This document shows, one piece after another, positions 24,715 to 33,620 of a stretch of 52,231 bases of DNA; positions within the stretch are counted from its first letter, which is position 1, and every line of letters begins with the position of its first letter. The position numbers and the translations under genes are program-made. Location of the stretch: assembly GCF_017347085.1 (NCBI RefSeq), contig NZ_JADPSA010000039.1:1-52231 (forward strand), in the 5' to 3' direction. The notes beneath the pieces are model-generated. The model worked only from the letters and a program-made list of their open reading frames with translations, searched no databases and had not been told where the DNA came from. Origin of the DNA: Nesterenkonia sp. E16_10 (GTDB lineage Bacteria > Actinomycetota > Actinomycetes > Actinomycetales > Micrococcaceae).

Positions 24715-24762
24715 GCTGACCACCTTACGATGCGGCACCGGACCTTGCGGCGTTTACTATCC

Positions 24763-24806
24763 CTTGGTGTACTTTATCCCTCAGGACAGTATATTCTTCC
24801 ATCAAG
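24763..24806. promoter_or_regulatory. Divergent promoter/operator region of marR and the MMPL gene
   Basis: The AT-rich interval contains nested inverted repeats: CTTGGTG (24763-24769) with CATCAAG (24800-24806), one mismatch, and TACT (24770-24773) with AGTA (24788-24791). A possible -10, TATATT, is at 24790-24795. The region is a good candidate for MarR binding, although no single consensus site is decisive. Confidence 0.4.
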
Positions 24807-24833
24807 AAGATCGCCCCGTCAGGAGACATGAAC

Positions 24834-27125
24834 ATGCCGCGCACCGTCACGGATACCCGCACCTCACCCACGCCAAGCGCGGGCCTCCCGACCGACGGCG
24901 GCGGTGATGACGTCCGCGGGGGTCACGGCGGCCGCCCACACCGGGGCGGCGCTCCGCGATGGCTGAGGGTGTTCCTCCCCGCCGTCCTGATTCTGATCTG
25001 GCTCACCGGCACCGCCATCGGCGGGCCCTTCTTCGGAAGGGTCGCGGAGGTCTCTTCCAACGATCAGACCACCTACCTGCCAGAGTCTGCGGATGCGACC
25101 GCGGTGCAGGAGCTGCTGGGTGAGTTCAATGATTCAGAGACCATCCCCGCCGTCGTCGTCGTCACCTCCGACACCGAGCTCGGCGATTCACAGGTCACCG
25201 CGATCGACGAGGCGGTCGCAGAGCTGCCCGAGATCCCCGGGGTGCAGGAGGATCTCTCCCCGATCATCCTGTCCGAGGACGGACTGGCCGTGCAGGCGTT
25301 CGTGCCGATCGGGTCGGAGGAGGAGCTCGACGACGTCGTCAGCGAGATCTCCGAGAGTCTGCGTGCCGAACTTCCCGACCTCGAGGTCTTCGTCACCGGG
25401 CCGGCCGGGTTCACGGCGGACCTCGCCGCCGGATTCTCCGGCATCGACGGGATCCTTCTCGCCGTCTCACTGGCCGCCGTGTTTCTGATCCTGATCGTGG
25501 TGTACCGGTCGCTGCTGCTGCCCATCGCCGTGCTGGCGACCAGCGTCTTCGCGCTCACGGTCTCACTGCTGAGCGTCTGGTGGCTGGCCTACGCGGACAT
25601 CCTGCTGCTCAGCGGGCAGACCCAGGGCATCCTGTTCATCCTCGTGATCGGCGCGGCCACCGACTATTCGCTGCTCTACGTCGCGCGCTATCGGGAGGCG
25701 CTGCGGGCCCACCAGGACAAGTGGACCGCGACCTGGAAGGGACTCCGTGGATCCTTCGAGCCGATCCTGGCCTCCGGTGGCACCGTCATCGCGGGCCTGT
25801 TGTGCCTGCTGCTCAGCGACCTGAAGTCCAACAGCACCTTGGGCCCGGTAGCCTCGATCGGCATCTTCTTCGCCATGGCCTCCGCGCTCACCTTCCTCCC
25901 CGCGGTCCTCTACGTCTTCGGCCGTGCCGCCTTCTGGCCCCGCCGCCCGCGGTTCGAGCCCGAGGTCGTCGCCGCCGAGGACGGGATCCCCAGCCGCGGG
26001 ATCTGGGCCCGCACCGGGCGAGTCGTGGAGCGCAGGCCGCGCCGCATCTGGATCGCCACGACCCTGGTGCTGTTCCTGGGCGCCGTGGGCGTCACGCAGC
26101 TGGATGCCCAGGGAGTGCCGCAGTCTGAGCTGGTGCTGGGAGAGTCCGAGGCACGCGACGGCCAGGTCGCCCTGGGCGAGCATTTCCCGGGCGGCTCCGG
26201 CAGCCCCGCCTACGTGGTCACCGATCAGGACTCGCTCCAGACCGCGGCGGATGTCCTGCTGGACAACAGCGGGGTCGACGGGGTCACCGTGATGACCGAG
26301 GACGAGGCCGGCTCCGCCCCGGTGGACTCCGACGGGGTCAGCGCCTTCGGCCCTCCCGGGACACCCGCCCCGGAGCCCCTCGTGATCGACGGGGCGATCA
26401 TGCTTCAGGCCACGTTGACCGATCCTGCGGACTCTGCCGCCGCACAGGACACCGTCCGCGAGCTGCGAGCCACCTATGCCGAGGCCGACTCCGAGGTGCT
26501 GGTGGGTGGCGTGACCGCCACGGCCATCGATACCAACGACGCCGCGATCGACGACCGCAACCTCATCATCCCGATCGTGCTGGTCGTCATCCTGCTGATC
26601 CTCATGCTCCTGCTGCGCTCGATCCTCGCTCCGGTGCTGCTGGTGCTCACGACGGTGTTGTCCTTCGCCACGGCGCTGGGGGTCTCCGCGCTGGTGTTCA
26701 ACGGCGTCTTCGAATTCCCGGGCGCCGATCCCACCGTGCCGCTGTATGGCTTCGTGTTCCTCGTGGCGCTGGGCATCGATTACAACATCTTCCTGATGAC
26801 CCGAGTCAGGGAGGAGTCGCTGACCCACGGCACGCGGCGCGGCGTGATCCGCGGGCTGACCGTCACGGGAGGCGTGATCACCTCTGCCGGCATCGTGCTC
26901 GCGGCGACGTTCGCGGCGCTCTCGGTGATCCCGATCCTGTTCCTGGTGCAGATCGCGTTCATCGTGGCCTTTGGCGTGCTGCTGGACACGTTCCTGGTGC
27001 GAGCTCTGCTGGTCCCGGCGCTGGTGCGCGATATCGGGCCTGCGGTCTGGTGGCCCTCGAAGCTGGCGAAGCGTGACGGGTCAGGCGCTGGTCAGACGCT
27101 GAGCTCCGCGACCGACGGGAAGTGA
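24834..27125 (+). CDS. MMPL-family RND-type membrane transporter
   Basis: This 763-residue exporter has the MMPL layout: a first helix (about 43-62), an extracytoplasmic domain, helices 2-6, then a repeat of the same plan. GAATDYSLLYVARYREA and ALGIDYNIFLMTRVREE are the paired motifs in helices 4 and 10 that carry the Asp/Tyr of the proton relay. In actinobacteria such pumps export lipids, siderophores or drugs. ATG 24834 lies 8 bases after AGGAG (24821-24825); ATG 24828 would be too close. The divergent MarR gene suggests substrate-induced expression. Its 3' end overlaps the convergent small gene by 34 bases. Confidence 0.92.
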   Translation: MPRTVTDTRTSPTPSAGLPTDGGGDDVRGGHGGRPHRGGAPRWLRVFLPAVLILIWLTGTAIGGPFFGRVAEVSSNDQTTYLPESADATAVQELLGEFNDSETIPAVVVVTSDTELGDSQVTAIDEAVAELPEIPGVQEDLSPIILSEDGLAVQAFVPIGSEEELDDVVSEISESLRAELPDLEVFVTGPAGFTADLAAGFSGIDGILLAVSLAAVFLILIVVYRSLLLPIAVLATSVFALTVSLLSVWWLAYADILLLSGQTQGILFILVIGAATDYSLLYVARYREALRAHQDKWTATWKGLRGSFEPILASGGTVIAGLLCLLLSDLKSNSTLGPVASIGIFFAMASALTFLPAVLYVFGRAAFWPRRPRFEPEVVAAEDGIPSRGIWARTGRVVERRPRRIWIATTLVLFLGAVGVTQLDAQGVPQSELVLGESEARDGQVALGEHFPGGSGSPAYVVTDQDSLQTAADVLLDNSGVDGVTVMTEDEAGSAPVDSDGVSAFGPPGTPAPEPLVIDGAIMLQATLTDPADSAAAQDTVRELRATYAEADSEVLVGGVTATAIDTNDAAIDDRNLIIPIVLVVILLILMLLLRSILAPVLLVLTTVLSFATALGVSALVFNGVFEFPGADPTVPLYGFVFLVALGIDYNIFLMTRVREESLTHGTRRGVIRGLTVTGGVITSAGIVLAATFAALSVIPILFLVQIAFIVAFGVLLDTFLVRALLVPALVRDIGPAVWWPSKLAKRDGSGAGQTLSSATDGK

Positions 27126-27448
27126 TCGATCGCCTCGTCTCCGTGGGGCGCCAGCTCGAGGTAGCTGAGCCGGTCGGCGTCGATGAACAGCAGCACCGAG
27201 GCCTTCGGGTGTTCGGCGCTCAGCACGACGCTTCTTCCGCCCTTTGACGTCCGAGCACGCTCGTCGACCAGATCGATCGACGGGCACGCGCCGCACTCGC
27301 AGCCCCGGCCCGCCGTGGTGGTCGGGATTGACCGGCGCCAGCGTTCGCGCGCGGCGGCGGGCACGGGTCGGTCACCTGCGGAGGGAACGGCGTTGTCGAC
27401 CATGAAGGCCAGTACGTCTCGTTCGCGCGCGGTGAGGGGTCGTCCCAT
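27092..27448 (-). CDS. Conserved hypothetical protein with a CxCGxCPS motif
   Basis: This 118-residue protein begins MGRPLTARERDVLAFMVD and has a central GRGCECGACPSIDL, whose three closely spaced cysteines suggest a metal or redox site, followed by a beta-rich C-terminus (VLLFIDADRLSYLELAPHG). This pattern recurs in uncharacterised actinobacterial proteins I have seen annotated only as hypothetical. The ATG at 27448 gives the full conserved N-terminus. Its end overlaps the MMPL gene's end on the other strand by 34 bases, so both C-termini are encoded by the same DNA. No function can be assigned. Confidence 0.75.
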   Translation of the reverse strand: MGRPLTARERDVLAFMVDNAVPSAGDRPVPAAARERWRRSIPTTTAGRGCECGACPSIDLVDERARTSKGGRSVVLSAEHPKASVLLFIDADRLSYLELAPHGDEAIDHFPSVAELSV

Positions 27449-27589
27449 AGACGAATCATAGGGTGCTCTTGGGTCCGGCTGGTCAGCCACACCGGGCCAC
27501 AGCTGACGTGGGTGAACTCGACCGTGATGTGTCAGACTCACGGTCGGCCCTGAACCCGGTTCGGGGAGCATCAGACGAATCAGCACGGG

Positions 27590-28261
27590 ATGAGCACCAG
27601 GAGGGCGTTGACTGTGCCACGCGTGAGTCCCGAGGCCGACCACGATTCCGCTCTCGGGGCTCAGGACGGGCAGACCACCCTGGGCCGCGCGGCCTGGGTC
27701 GGGTCCGAGATCTTCTCTCCACCCGTGCTGATCGCCCTGATGCTGGTCTCGCTGGCAGTGGTCACAGACCCCAACTGGGTGGGGACCACGGTCATCTCGG
27801 TGATCGCGTTCGCCGTGATCCCCCAGGCTGTCGCGATCGCGATGACCCTGCGCGGCCGGGCCACGGATAAGTTCATCGTCAACAGGGCACAGCGCCACCT
27901 GTTCTACGCCATCGTCATGGCCTCGACCGTGTTGGGAGCCGCGGCAACGCTGTTCGTGACCGAGAGCGCCTGGGTCAGCTGGGCCTGTTTCATCGCCGTC
28001 GGCCTGGTTGCCGCGGTGGCGGTGATCAACACCGTCTTCAAGATCAGCCTGCATGCGCTGATCTCCGCGCTCACCGCCGTGGTCATCGCCAGCGCGTTCT
28101 CCTGGTGGGTGCTGCTCGCGACGGTTCCGGTCTGGGCGCTGGTGATCTGGTCGCGGGTGCATCTGGGCCGGCATTCCCGGAGCGAGGTCATCGCCGGCTC
28201 GATGCTCGGCTTCCTCGCTGCAGGAGTGCTGCTCCTCGGGGCGGGCGTTCCGATGGGTTGA
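27590..28261 (+). CDS. PAP2-like integral membrane protein, degenerate active site
   Basis: This 223-residue protein has about six membrane helices in the PAP2 phosphatase order. The family motifs are altered: KFIVNRAQRH stands for K-x6-R-P, KISLHA for the PSGH motif, and WSRVHLGRHSRSEVIAGS for S-R-x5-H-x3-D, with Glu in place of the final Asp. Many actinobacterial PAP2-like membrane proteins share these changes, so it may use altered chemistry or not be a phosphatase. Undecaprenyl or phosphatidic lipid phosphates would be the expected substrates. Confidence 0.7.
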   Translation: MSTRRALTVPRVSPEADHDSALGAQDGQTTLGRAAWVGSEIFSPPVLIALMLVSLAVVTDPNWVGTTVISVIAFAVIPQAVAIAMTLRGRATDKFIVNRAQRHLFYAIVMASTVLGAAATLFVTESAWVSWACFIAVGLVAAVAVINTVFKISLHALISALTAVVIASAFSWWVLLATVPVWALVIWSRVHLGRHSRSEVIAGSMLGFLAAGVLLLGAGVPMG

Positions 28262-28347
28262 GGGCAGCTGCGCGGCGCGGTGCCTAACGGGGAGGTTCGC
28301 AGTCGTGGACCGTCACGAATCACCAGCTCCCCCGCCCCTCCTGGCTG

Positions 28348-28389
28348 GTTGAGTTCTCCGGTCGATACATAGCCGCCGGAGAACTCAAC
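28348..28389. repeat. 42-bp palindromic repeat, copy 1
   Basis: A 14-bp arm (GTTGAGTTCTCCGG) is repeated inverted and perfectly at 28376-28389 around a 14-base loop, TCGATACATAGCCG. A second copy lies at 29282-29323 with the same arms and a similar loop, on the other side of the SDR gene. Conservation of the loop as well as the arms argues for a dispersed repeat (REP-like or a small mobile element), not merely a terminator, though it could also terminate transcription. Confidence 0.75.
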
Positions 28390-28440
28390 TGCGCAGGACA
28401 AACAGTCGGCTGTGGCGAGGATTCTCACTATCCTGGTGCC

Positions 28441-29256
28441 ATGACCTCAGAACAGACCTGGCTCATCACCGGCGCCGGCCGCGGCCTGGGCCGGGCTCTC
28501 GCGGTGGCGGCCCTGGATGCGGGGCACGCCGTCGTCGCCACCGTCCGCGGCGCGCACGACCTTCCCTTTTCTGATCGGCTCCTGGTGCGGGAACTTGATG
28601 TCCGGGATCGGGCCGCCGCCCTCCAGGTCGTGGCGGACGCCGTCGAGCGGTTCGGCGGCCTCGACGTCGTGGTGAACAACGCCGGCTATGGACTGATCGG
28701 CGCCATCGAGGAGGTCAGCGAGGCGGAGGCCCGCGAGATCGTGGAGACCGACCTTATGGGACCCCTGTGGCTGTGCCAGGCCGCGATCCCGGTGATGCGT
28801 GAACAAGGCCGCGGGCACATCGTCCAGATCTCGACGGTGGGCGCCGTCGGGACCATGCCCACGCTGGGGCTCTATAACGCGGCGAAGTGGGGACTTGAGG
28901 GCTTCAGTGAGGCGATGGCGGCCGAGGTCTCGCAGTTCGGGATCCGGGTGACGATCGCGGAGCCTGGCGCCATCGCCACCGATTGGGCCGGGGCGAGCAT
29001 GCGCTTCAGCGCCCCGGTCGCGGCCTATGACGATCTGCGCGAGTCCCTTTTCGGCAGCCCGACCGTGCCGTGGCCCGTCAGCGAGACCGACGACGGCACA
29101 CCGGCCTCCGAGATCGCCGCCGCACTGCTGGCCCACGTGAAAGATCCCGACGACGCCCGGCTGCGGCTGCTCCTCGGAGACGATGCCCCCGAACAGGTCC
29201 GGGCGGCGCTGAACCTGCGGTTTCAGGACTACGGCCGAGACCCGCGGTTCGACTGA
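28441..29256 (+). CDS. Short-chain dehydrogenase/reductase (SDR)
   Basis: This 271-residue classical SDR has TGAGRGLG near residues 10-17 for NAD(P), NNAGYG in the central strand, the catalytic Ser in QISTVGAVG and Tyr-Lys in YNAAKWGLEGFSEAMA. EPGAIATDW is the usual post-catalytic loop. It probably reduces or oxidises a small carbonyl/hydroxyl compound, otherwise unspecified. It is monocistronic and bracketed by two copies of the 42-bp palindromic repeat. Confidence 0.88.
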   Translation: MTSEQTWLITGAGRGLGRALAVAALDAGHAVVATVRGAHDLPFSDRLLVRELDVRDRAAALQVVADAVERFGGLDVVVNNAGYGLIGAIEEVSEAEAREIVETDLMGPLWLCQAAIPVMREQGRGHIVQISTVGAVGTMPTLGLYNAAKWGLEGFSEAMAAEVSQFGIRVTIAEPGAIATDWAGASMRFSAPVAAYDDLRESLFGSPTVPWPVSETDDGTPASEIAAALLAHVKDPDDARLRLLLGDDAPEQVRAALNLRFQDYGRDPRFD

Positions 29257-29281
29257 CACGCTGCGGAGACAACCCCGGGTG

Positions 29282-29323
29282 GTTGAGTTCTCCGGTCGAT
29301 ACGTCACCGCCGGAAAACTCAAC
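29282..29323. repeat. 42-bp palindromic repeat, copy 2
   Basis: The left arm is identical to copy 1; the right arm, CCGGAAAACTCAAC, has one change, leaving 13 of 14 pairs. The loop TCGATACGTCACCG matches copy 1 at about 11 of 14 positions. It begins 26 bases after the SDR stop and lies between convergent genes, where it could serve as a bidirectional terminator. Confidence 0.75.
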
Positions 29324-29354
29324 CACGGGGGTGGGGCAGCCGTTGCCGCCGCGA

Positions 29355-30344
29355 TCAGCTCTTCGGCAGCGGCGCCTCCGGGGAGATCAGACCTTCCTGG
29401 ACCAGCTCGTCCCAGAAGGCGCCGGGGATCGCCGCCGAGAGCGCGGCGAGGTCCTCCGAGATCCGGCCGGGCCGGCTGGAACCGGGGATCACCGCGACGG
29501 TCGCCGGGTGGGCGGTGGAGAACTGCAGGGCGGCGGCCTTCAGGTCGACCTCGTGGCGGGCCGCCACGGCAGACAGTGCCGCCACCTGATCCTTCACCGT
29601 CTGTGGAGCCTCGGCGTAGTCGAAGTAGTCCCCACCCAGGAGTGCTCCGGAGTTGTAGGGTCCGCCGACGATGATTCCCACGCCCTGCGCCTGAGCGTTC
29701 GGCATCATCCGCTCCAACGCCTTCTCGTGCTGCAGGATCGTGTACTGGGTGGCCGAGAGACTCAGGTCAGGCGGGGTCTCCTGAAGCTGCATGGCCAGCT
29801 CGATCGGCTCGGTGGTGTTCACTCCGAGTCCCCAGCCCTTGATCAGCCCCTGCTCGCGCATCTCGGTGAGGACGCGGAAGGCGCCGGTGCGGGCCTCTTC
29901 GAACTTCGCGATCCACTCATCGCCGTGGAAGTCCCGGGAGATGTCGTGGACGAAGACGAAGTCGATCCGGTCGGTGCCCAGCCGCTGCATGGACTGCTCC
30001 AACGACTTCCGTGTGGCCTCGGCGGTGTAGTCCGTGATGACCTTGTTGCTCCGGCCATCGGCGAAGAGTCCCTCTTTCTCCTCGGTCTCCTCGGACATGT
30101 AGCGCCCGACCTTGGTGCTCAGCAGGAACTCATCGCGCGGTTTCTTCCCCAGAACGGTGCCGAGGCGCTTCTCGGCGAGACCGGCGCCGTAGAACGGGGC
30201 GGTGTCGAAGTAGCGGATGCCGGCGTCCCAGGCGGCTTCGACCGTGGAAAGCGCCTCGTCCTCGGGGATCTCACGGAACATGTTGCCCAGGGGTGCCGTG
30301 CCGAAGCCGATGGTGTTGTTCAGCAGCTGGTGAAGGTCGCGCAT
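29355..30344 (-). CDS. Aldo/keto reductase
   Basis: This 329-residue (beta/alpha)8 oxidoreductase carries the AKR tetrad D47 (FDTAP), Y52 (FYGAG), K78 (STKVG) and H133 (FVFVHD). The opening IGFGTAPLGNMFREI and the sequence order resemble the D-threo-aldose 1-dehydrogenase (L-fucose dehydrogenase-like) group, so sugar oxidation is a reasonable guess. I start at ATG 30344; GAGGA lies 11 bases upstream, and the GTG at 30392 would add 16 unlikely residues. It converges on the SDR gene. Confidence 0.87.
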   Translation of the reverse strand: MRDLHQLLNNTIGFGTAPLGNMFREIPEDEALSTVEAAWDAGIRYFDTAPFYGAGLAEKRLGTVLGKKPRDEFLLSTKVGRYMSEETEEKEGLFADGRSNKVITDYTAEATRKSLEQSMQRLGTDRIDFVFVHDISRDFHGDEWIAKFEEARTGAFRVLTEMREQGLIKGWGLGVNTTEPIELAMQLQETPPDLSLSATQYTILQHEKALERMMPNAQAQGVGIIVGGPYNSGALLGGDYFDYAEAPQTVKDQVAALSAVAARHEVDLKAAALQFSTAHPATVAVIPGSSRPGRISEDLAALSAAIPGAFWDELVQEGLISPEAPLPKS

Positions 30345-30506
30345 AAGGTCAGAAATCCTCAAGATCGTGGGTGTTCTCATCCGGGGGAACACCGCCTGGG
30401 TCGAGGTTTATTTCTCGACATGTTCGAACCGCCGAGTCATGAGACTCCGTGGAACTGCGGCGGCAGAGCGTGGACTGGGCTGCTGGAGGCTCCAGTGCTG
30501 ACTCGA

Positions 30507-31358
30507 CTACCGGTCGAGAAACTCGTCAATCGTCTCCCTGAAACTGATTGGCTGTTCGACCCAGGGGTAATGCCCGCTGTCCTCGATCACCGTGGACTTC
30601 CCCGAGGGGAAGAGTTGGGCCATCGCAGCAGCAGGCGCAACGCCGGTGAGACTGTCTTGCGCCCCGGCGATGACCAAGACAGGTGCCTCAACCTTTCCGA
30701 GCCGGGCCACAAGGTCAGCGGGAGTTGGCACAGTGAAGAACGCTTCGGCCCCAGCCAGACTCCACCGCCCAGTTCTGGCGTGGGTCTTCTCTGTGACACC
30801 CCAGTTCGCATAGCCGACTGCAGCCGACTCGCTCTGCCAGGCATTGAACGCGTACTCGTCAGTTCCCGCGGGTCCAGCTGCCAGGGCGGCGAGCGCAAGC
30901 TCAAAGGCCTCATCTCCCCGCCTGCGTCGCCTGATCACGGCCGTGTCGGAAGCCTGGTCGACGAGGTACGCAGCCGGAGGCGTGATGAGGACCAGCTTCG
31001 CCACACATTCAGGGAACTGCGCGGCATAGGCGACCGCCACGCGCGTGCCCGCAGAATGGGCGACAAGCACGATACGGCCACCACCTAGATGCAGGCGCAG
31101 ACGCTCGAGGTCTTCGGCCTGAGACCAGAATGACCCACGCTCGGGATGCTCAGGCATGGGGGTACGTCCCACGCCTCGCAGATGCGGCACGACTAAGCGC
31201 TGGGCGTCGGCGAGACCGGCCAGGTCACCGAGATAGGTCGGGTGGCGGGCCGCTCCCCCAGCAAGCACGATCACCGGCGTCCTCCGCTCAGCGTTGGCGC
31301 CTTTGGCGATGTCCTCGTAGTGCAGGGGCATCCCATCTGAGCCTTCATAGCGTGGCAT
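30507..31358 (-). CDS. Alpha/beta hydrolase (proline iminopeptidase-like)
   Basis: This 283-residue alpha/beta hydrolase has nucleophile S102 in VLVAHSAGTR, the acid in VIAGAQDSLTG and the catalytic His in EDSGHYPW. The N-terminal VIVLAGGAARHPTYLGDL is the oxyanion-loop region, with Gly-Gly-Ala in place of HGGPG, and HLRGVGRT follows. The cap domain is mid-length. A peptidase or esterase role is possible; the substrate is unknown. It is separated from the AKR gene by 162 bases with no recognised signal. Confidence 0.83.
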   Translation of the reverse strand: MPRYEGSDGMPLHYEDIAKGANAERRTPVIVLAGGAARHPTYLGDLAGLADAQRLVVPHLRGVGRTPMPEHPERGSFWSQAEDLERLRLHLGGGRIVLVAHSAGTRVAVAYAAQFPECVAKLVLITPPAAYLVDQASDTAVIRRRRRGDEAFELALAALAAGPAGTDEYAFNAWQSESAAVGYANWGVTEKTHARTGRWSLAGAEAFFTVPTPADLVARLGKVEAPVLVIAGAQDSLTGVAPAAAMAQLFPSGKSTVIEDSGHYPWVEQPISFRETIDEFLDR

Positions 31359-31542
31359 GAGACCAAGCTACACGCCAGGTTCATTCACCGGCCTGGAAGG
31401 AGCGGCCCCAGTTGATGCCGGCCAGGACCCTTTGACTTCTGAACCGCCGGTACCCAAAACTGCTTCTCAGGAGCCTCAGGACCAGTGCCGCTGCTGAGTG
31501 TTCACCGATGCGGGCCGTCCCCCGCCGAACCAAGGATTTCCG

Positions 31543-33603
31543 ATGCACCCCAGCGCAACACCGGGCGCCGGCTCCCGCATGGTTCTGGGGGCAGCGACGT
31601 TCCTCGTCACCGTCGCCCTGTTGGGCTGCGCCGGTGAGCGTCCCCCGGCCGAGGAAGGCCCCGCGGGGCAGGATGCAGCAATCGCCACAGCCGCGGACTT
31701 CGGGCATGAGCTCGGGCCCCGCGTGCGCGTCAATCAGCTCGGCTACCTGCCCGACGGCCCAAAGCGCGCCACGATGGTCACCGAGCAGCGCGAGGCCGTG
31801 AGCTGGCAGCTGCTCGACGACGCCGGCGAGCTCGTCGCGCAGGGGACCTCCTCCCCGCAAGGATTCGACCCCTCCGCGGGGCTGACCGTGCACACCATCG
31901 ACTTCACCGGGCACACCGACCCCGGGTCTGGCTACACGCTGAGCGCCGAGGGCGAACCGAGCTACCCCTTCGACATCGCGGAGGACCTCTACAGCTCGCT
32001 GCGCCATGATGCGCTCAACGTCTATTACACCCAGCGCTCCGGCATCGCGATCGAACCGATCGAGGTCGAGGGCGTCGCGCATCGGCAGGAGTATGAGCGT
32101 CCCGCCGGGCACCTCTCGGAGTTCCTTCCACCCGAGACGGAGCTGCCAGAGGCCGGGGCGCCCAACCGAGGCGATCTGCAGGTGCCCTGCCTGCCGGTGG
32201 AGCGCTTCGAGTGGAACGGAGCGCATCAGCGCGCCAGCGCGGAGGTCTACGGCGGTCCCAGTGCCTGGCGCTGCCCCGAGGGCTACGCCCTGGACGTGAC
32301 CGGCGGCTGGTACGACGCGGGCGACCAGGGCAAGTACGTGGTGAACTCCGGCATCTCGGTGTGGCAGCTGCTCTCCACCTATGAACGCAGCCGGAACGCG
32401 GAGGCCACCGTGGACCAGGCCCTGGGTGATGAGACCCTGCTGATCCCCGAGCGGGGCAACGGGGTGCCCGACATCCTCGACGAGGTCCGCTGGAACCTCG
32501 AATGGATGCTCACCATGCAGGTCCCCGCGGACACCCGGATGACCATCGACGGCGTCGAGATCGACGCCGGCGGGATGGCCCACCATAAGATGCACGACAT
32601 CGCCTGGACCGGGACGGACACCCTCCCGCACGAGGACCCGATGCCGCGCTATCTGCACCGGCCCTCCACCGCCGCGACGCTGAACCTCGCAGCCGCCGCC
32701 GCACACGGGGCCCGCATCTATGAGCAGTACGACGCCGAGTTCGCCGAGGCGCTGCTCGAGGCTGCAGAATCCGCCTGGGCCGCCGCCCTCGCGCACCCCA
32801 GCATCTACCGCAGCACCGACGCTGCGGACCCGGACCCCGGCGGAGGTCCGTACAACGATCATGAGTTCACCGATGAGTTCTACTGGGCAGCCGCCCAGCT
32901 GTATCTGAGCACCGGCTCCCAGGACTACGAGGACGCGGTGCTGCGCAGCGAGCATCATGTCGGCGGCGCCGAGGACCAGGTCTTCGGCACCCCGGCCTTC
33001 GACTGGCAGAACACTGCCGCCGCCGCACGATTGGACCTGGCCACCGTGGAGAGTGATCTGGTGGACCGCGAGGCCGTCGTCGAGTCGGTGATCCAGGCCG
33101 CCGAGGGCTACCGCAGGGTCCAGACGGATCAGCCCTTCGGGCACCCTTACGGACCGGAGGACTACGACTGGGGGTCCAATCACATGGTGCTCAACAACGC
33201 CGCGGTGATCGCCACCGCCTTCGACCTCACCGGCGAGACCCGGTTCCGCGACGCGGGGATCGAGGCCATCGACTACGTCCTGGGCCGCAATGCGATCAAC
33301 AACTCCTACGTCTCCGGCTACGGCACGCATTTCTCCGAGAACATGCACAGCCGCTGGTACGCGGCCGATCACGAGCGGCTGCCACCGTTCCCGGCGGGCA
33401 AGCTCGCCGGCGGAGCCAACTCCACCCTCGAAGACCCCACGGCCCAGGCTGACCTCGAGGGCTGCCCGCCGCAGTTCTGCTACCTCGACGCCCCGGACTC
33501 CTGGTCCACCAACGAGACCACGATCAACTGGAACGCCGCTCTGGCCTGGCACGCGAGCTGGCTCGACGATATGGGCCGGGCCAGGCTCTCAAACGACCCC
33601 TAG
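31543..33603 (+). CDS. Glycoside hydrolase family 9 lipoprotein (endoglucanase-like)
   Basis: This 686-residue enzyme has a lipoprotein signal with lipobox LLGC (C29), an N-terminal CelD-type Ig-like domain (about 58-145, VRVNQLGYLPDGPKRA) and a GH9 (alpha/alpha)6 catalytic domain. GGWYDAGDQGKYV places the catalytic Asp pair at D258/D261, and NETTINWNAALAW places the proton donor at E658. GH9 enzymes hydrolyse beta-1,4-glucans with inversion. No carbohydrate-binding module is visible, so it may act on short or soluble glucans at the cell surface. AAGGA lies 6 bases before ATG 31543. The interval before it (31359-31542) shows only this start signal. Confidence 0.92.
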   Translation: MHPSATPGAGSRMVLGAATFLVTVALLGCAGERPPAEEGPAGQDAAIATAADFGHELGPRVRVNQLGYLPDGPKRATMVTEQREAVSWQLLDDAGELVAQGTSSPQGFDPSAGLTVHTIDFTGHTDPGSGYTLSAEGEPSYPFDIAEDLYSSLRHDALNVYYTQRSGIAIEPIEVEGVAHRQEYERPAGHLSEFLPPETELPEAGAPNRGDLQVPCLPVERFEWNGAHQRASAEVYGGPSAWRCPEGYALDVTGGWYDAGDQGKYVVNSGISVWQLLSTYERSRNAEATVDQALGDETLLIPERGNGVPDILDEVRWNLEWMLTMQVPADTRMTIDGVEIDAGGMAHHKMHDIAWTGTDTLPHEDPMPRYLHRPSTAATLNLAAAAAHGARIYEQYDAEFAEALLEAAESAWAAALAHPSIYRSTDAADPDPGGGPYNDHEFTDEFYWAAAQLYLSTGSQDYEDAVLRSEHHVGGAEDQVFGTPAFDWQNTAAAARLDLATVESDLVDREAVVESVIQAAEGYRRVQTDQPFGHPYGPEDYDWGSNHMVLNNAAVIATAFDLTGETRFRDAGIEAIDYVLGRNAINNSYVSGYGTHFSENMHSRWYAADHERLPPFPAGKLAGGANSTLEDPTAQADLEGCPPQFCYLDAPDSWSTNETTINWNAALAWHASWLDDMGRARLSNDP

Positions 33604-33620
33604 CTGAGGAGCTCACGATC

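Noticed and set aside
28348-29323. CRISPR repeats
   Set aside because: There are only two copies, almost 1 kb apart, with a gene between them and long internal palindromes; there is no spacer array and no cas gene.
29070-31088. A 672-codon plus-strand open frame opposite the aldo/keto reductase and hydrolase genes
   Set aside because: Antisense of two enzymes with intact catalytic motifs, and it overlaps the SDR gene; no protein family fits.
31381-33552. A 723-codon minus-strand open frame opposite the GH9 gene
   Set aside because: Shadow frame; the GH9 reading has a lipobox, catalytic Asp and Glu residues and a ribosome-binding site.
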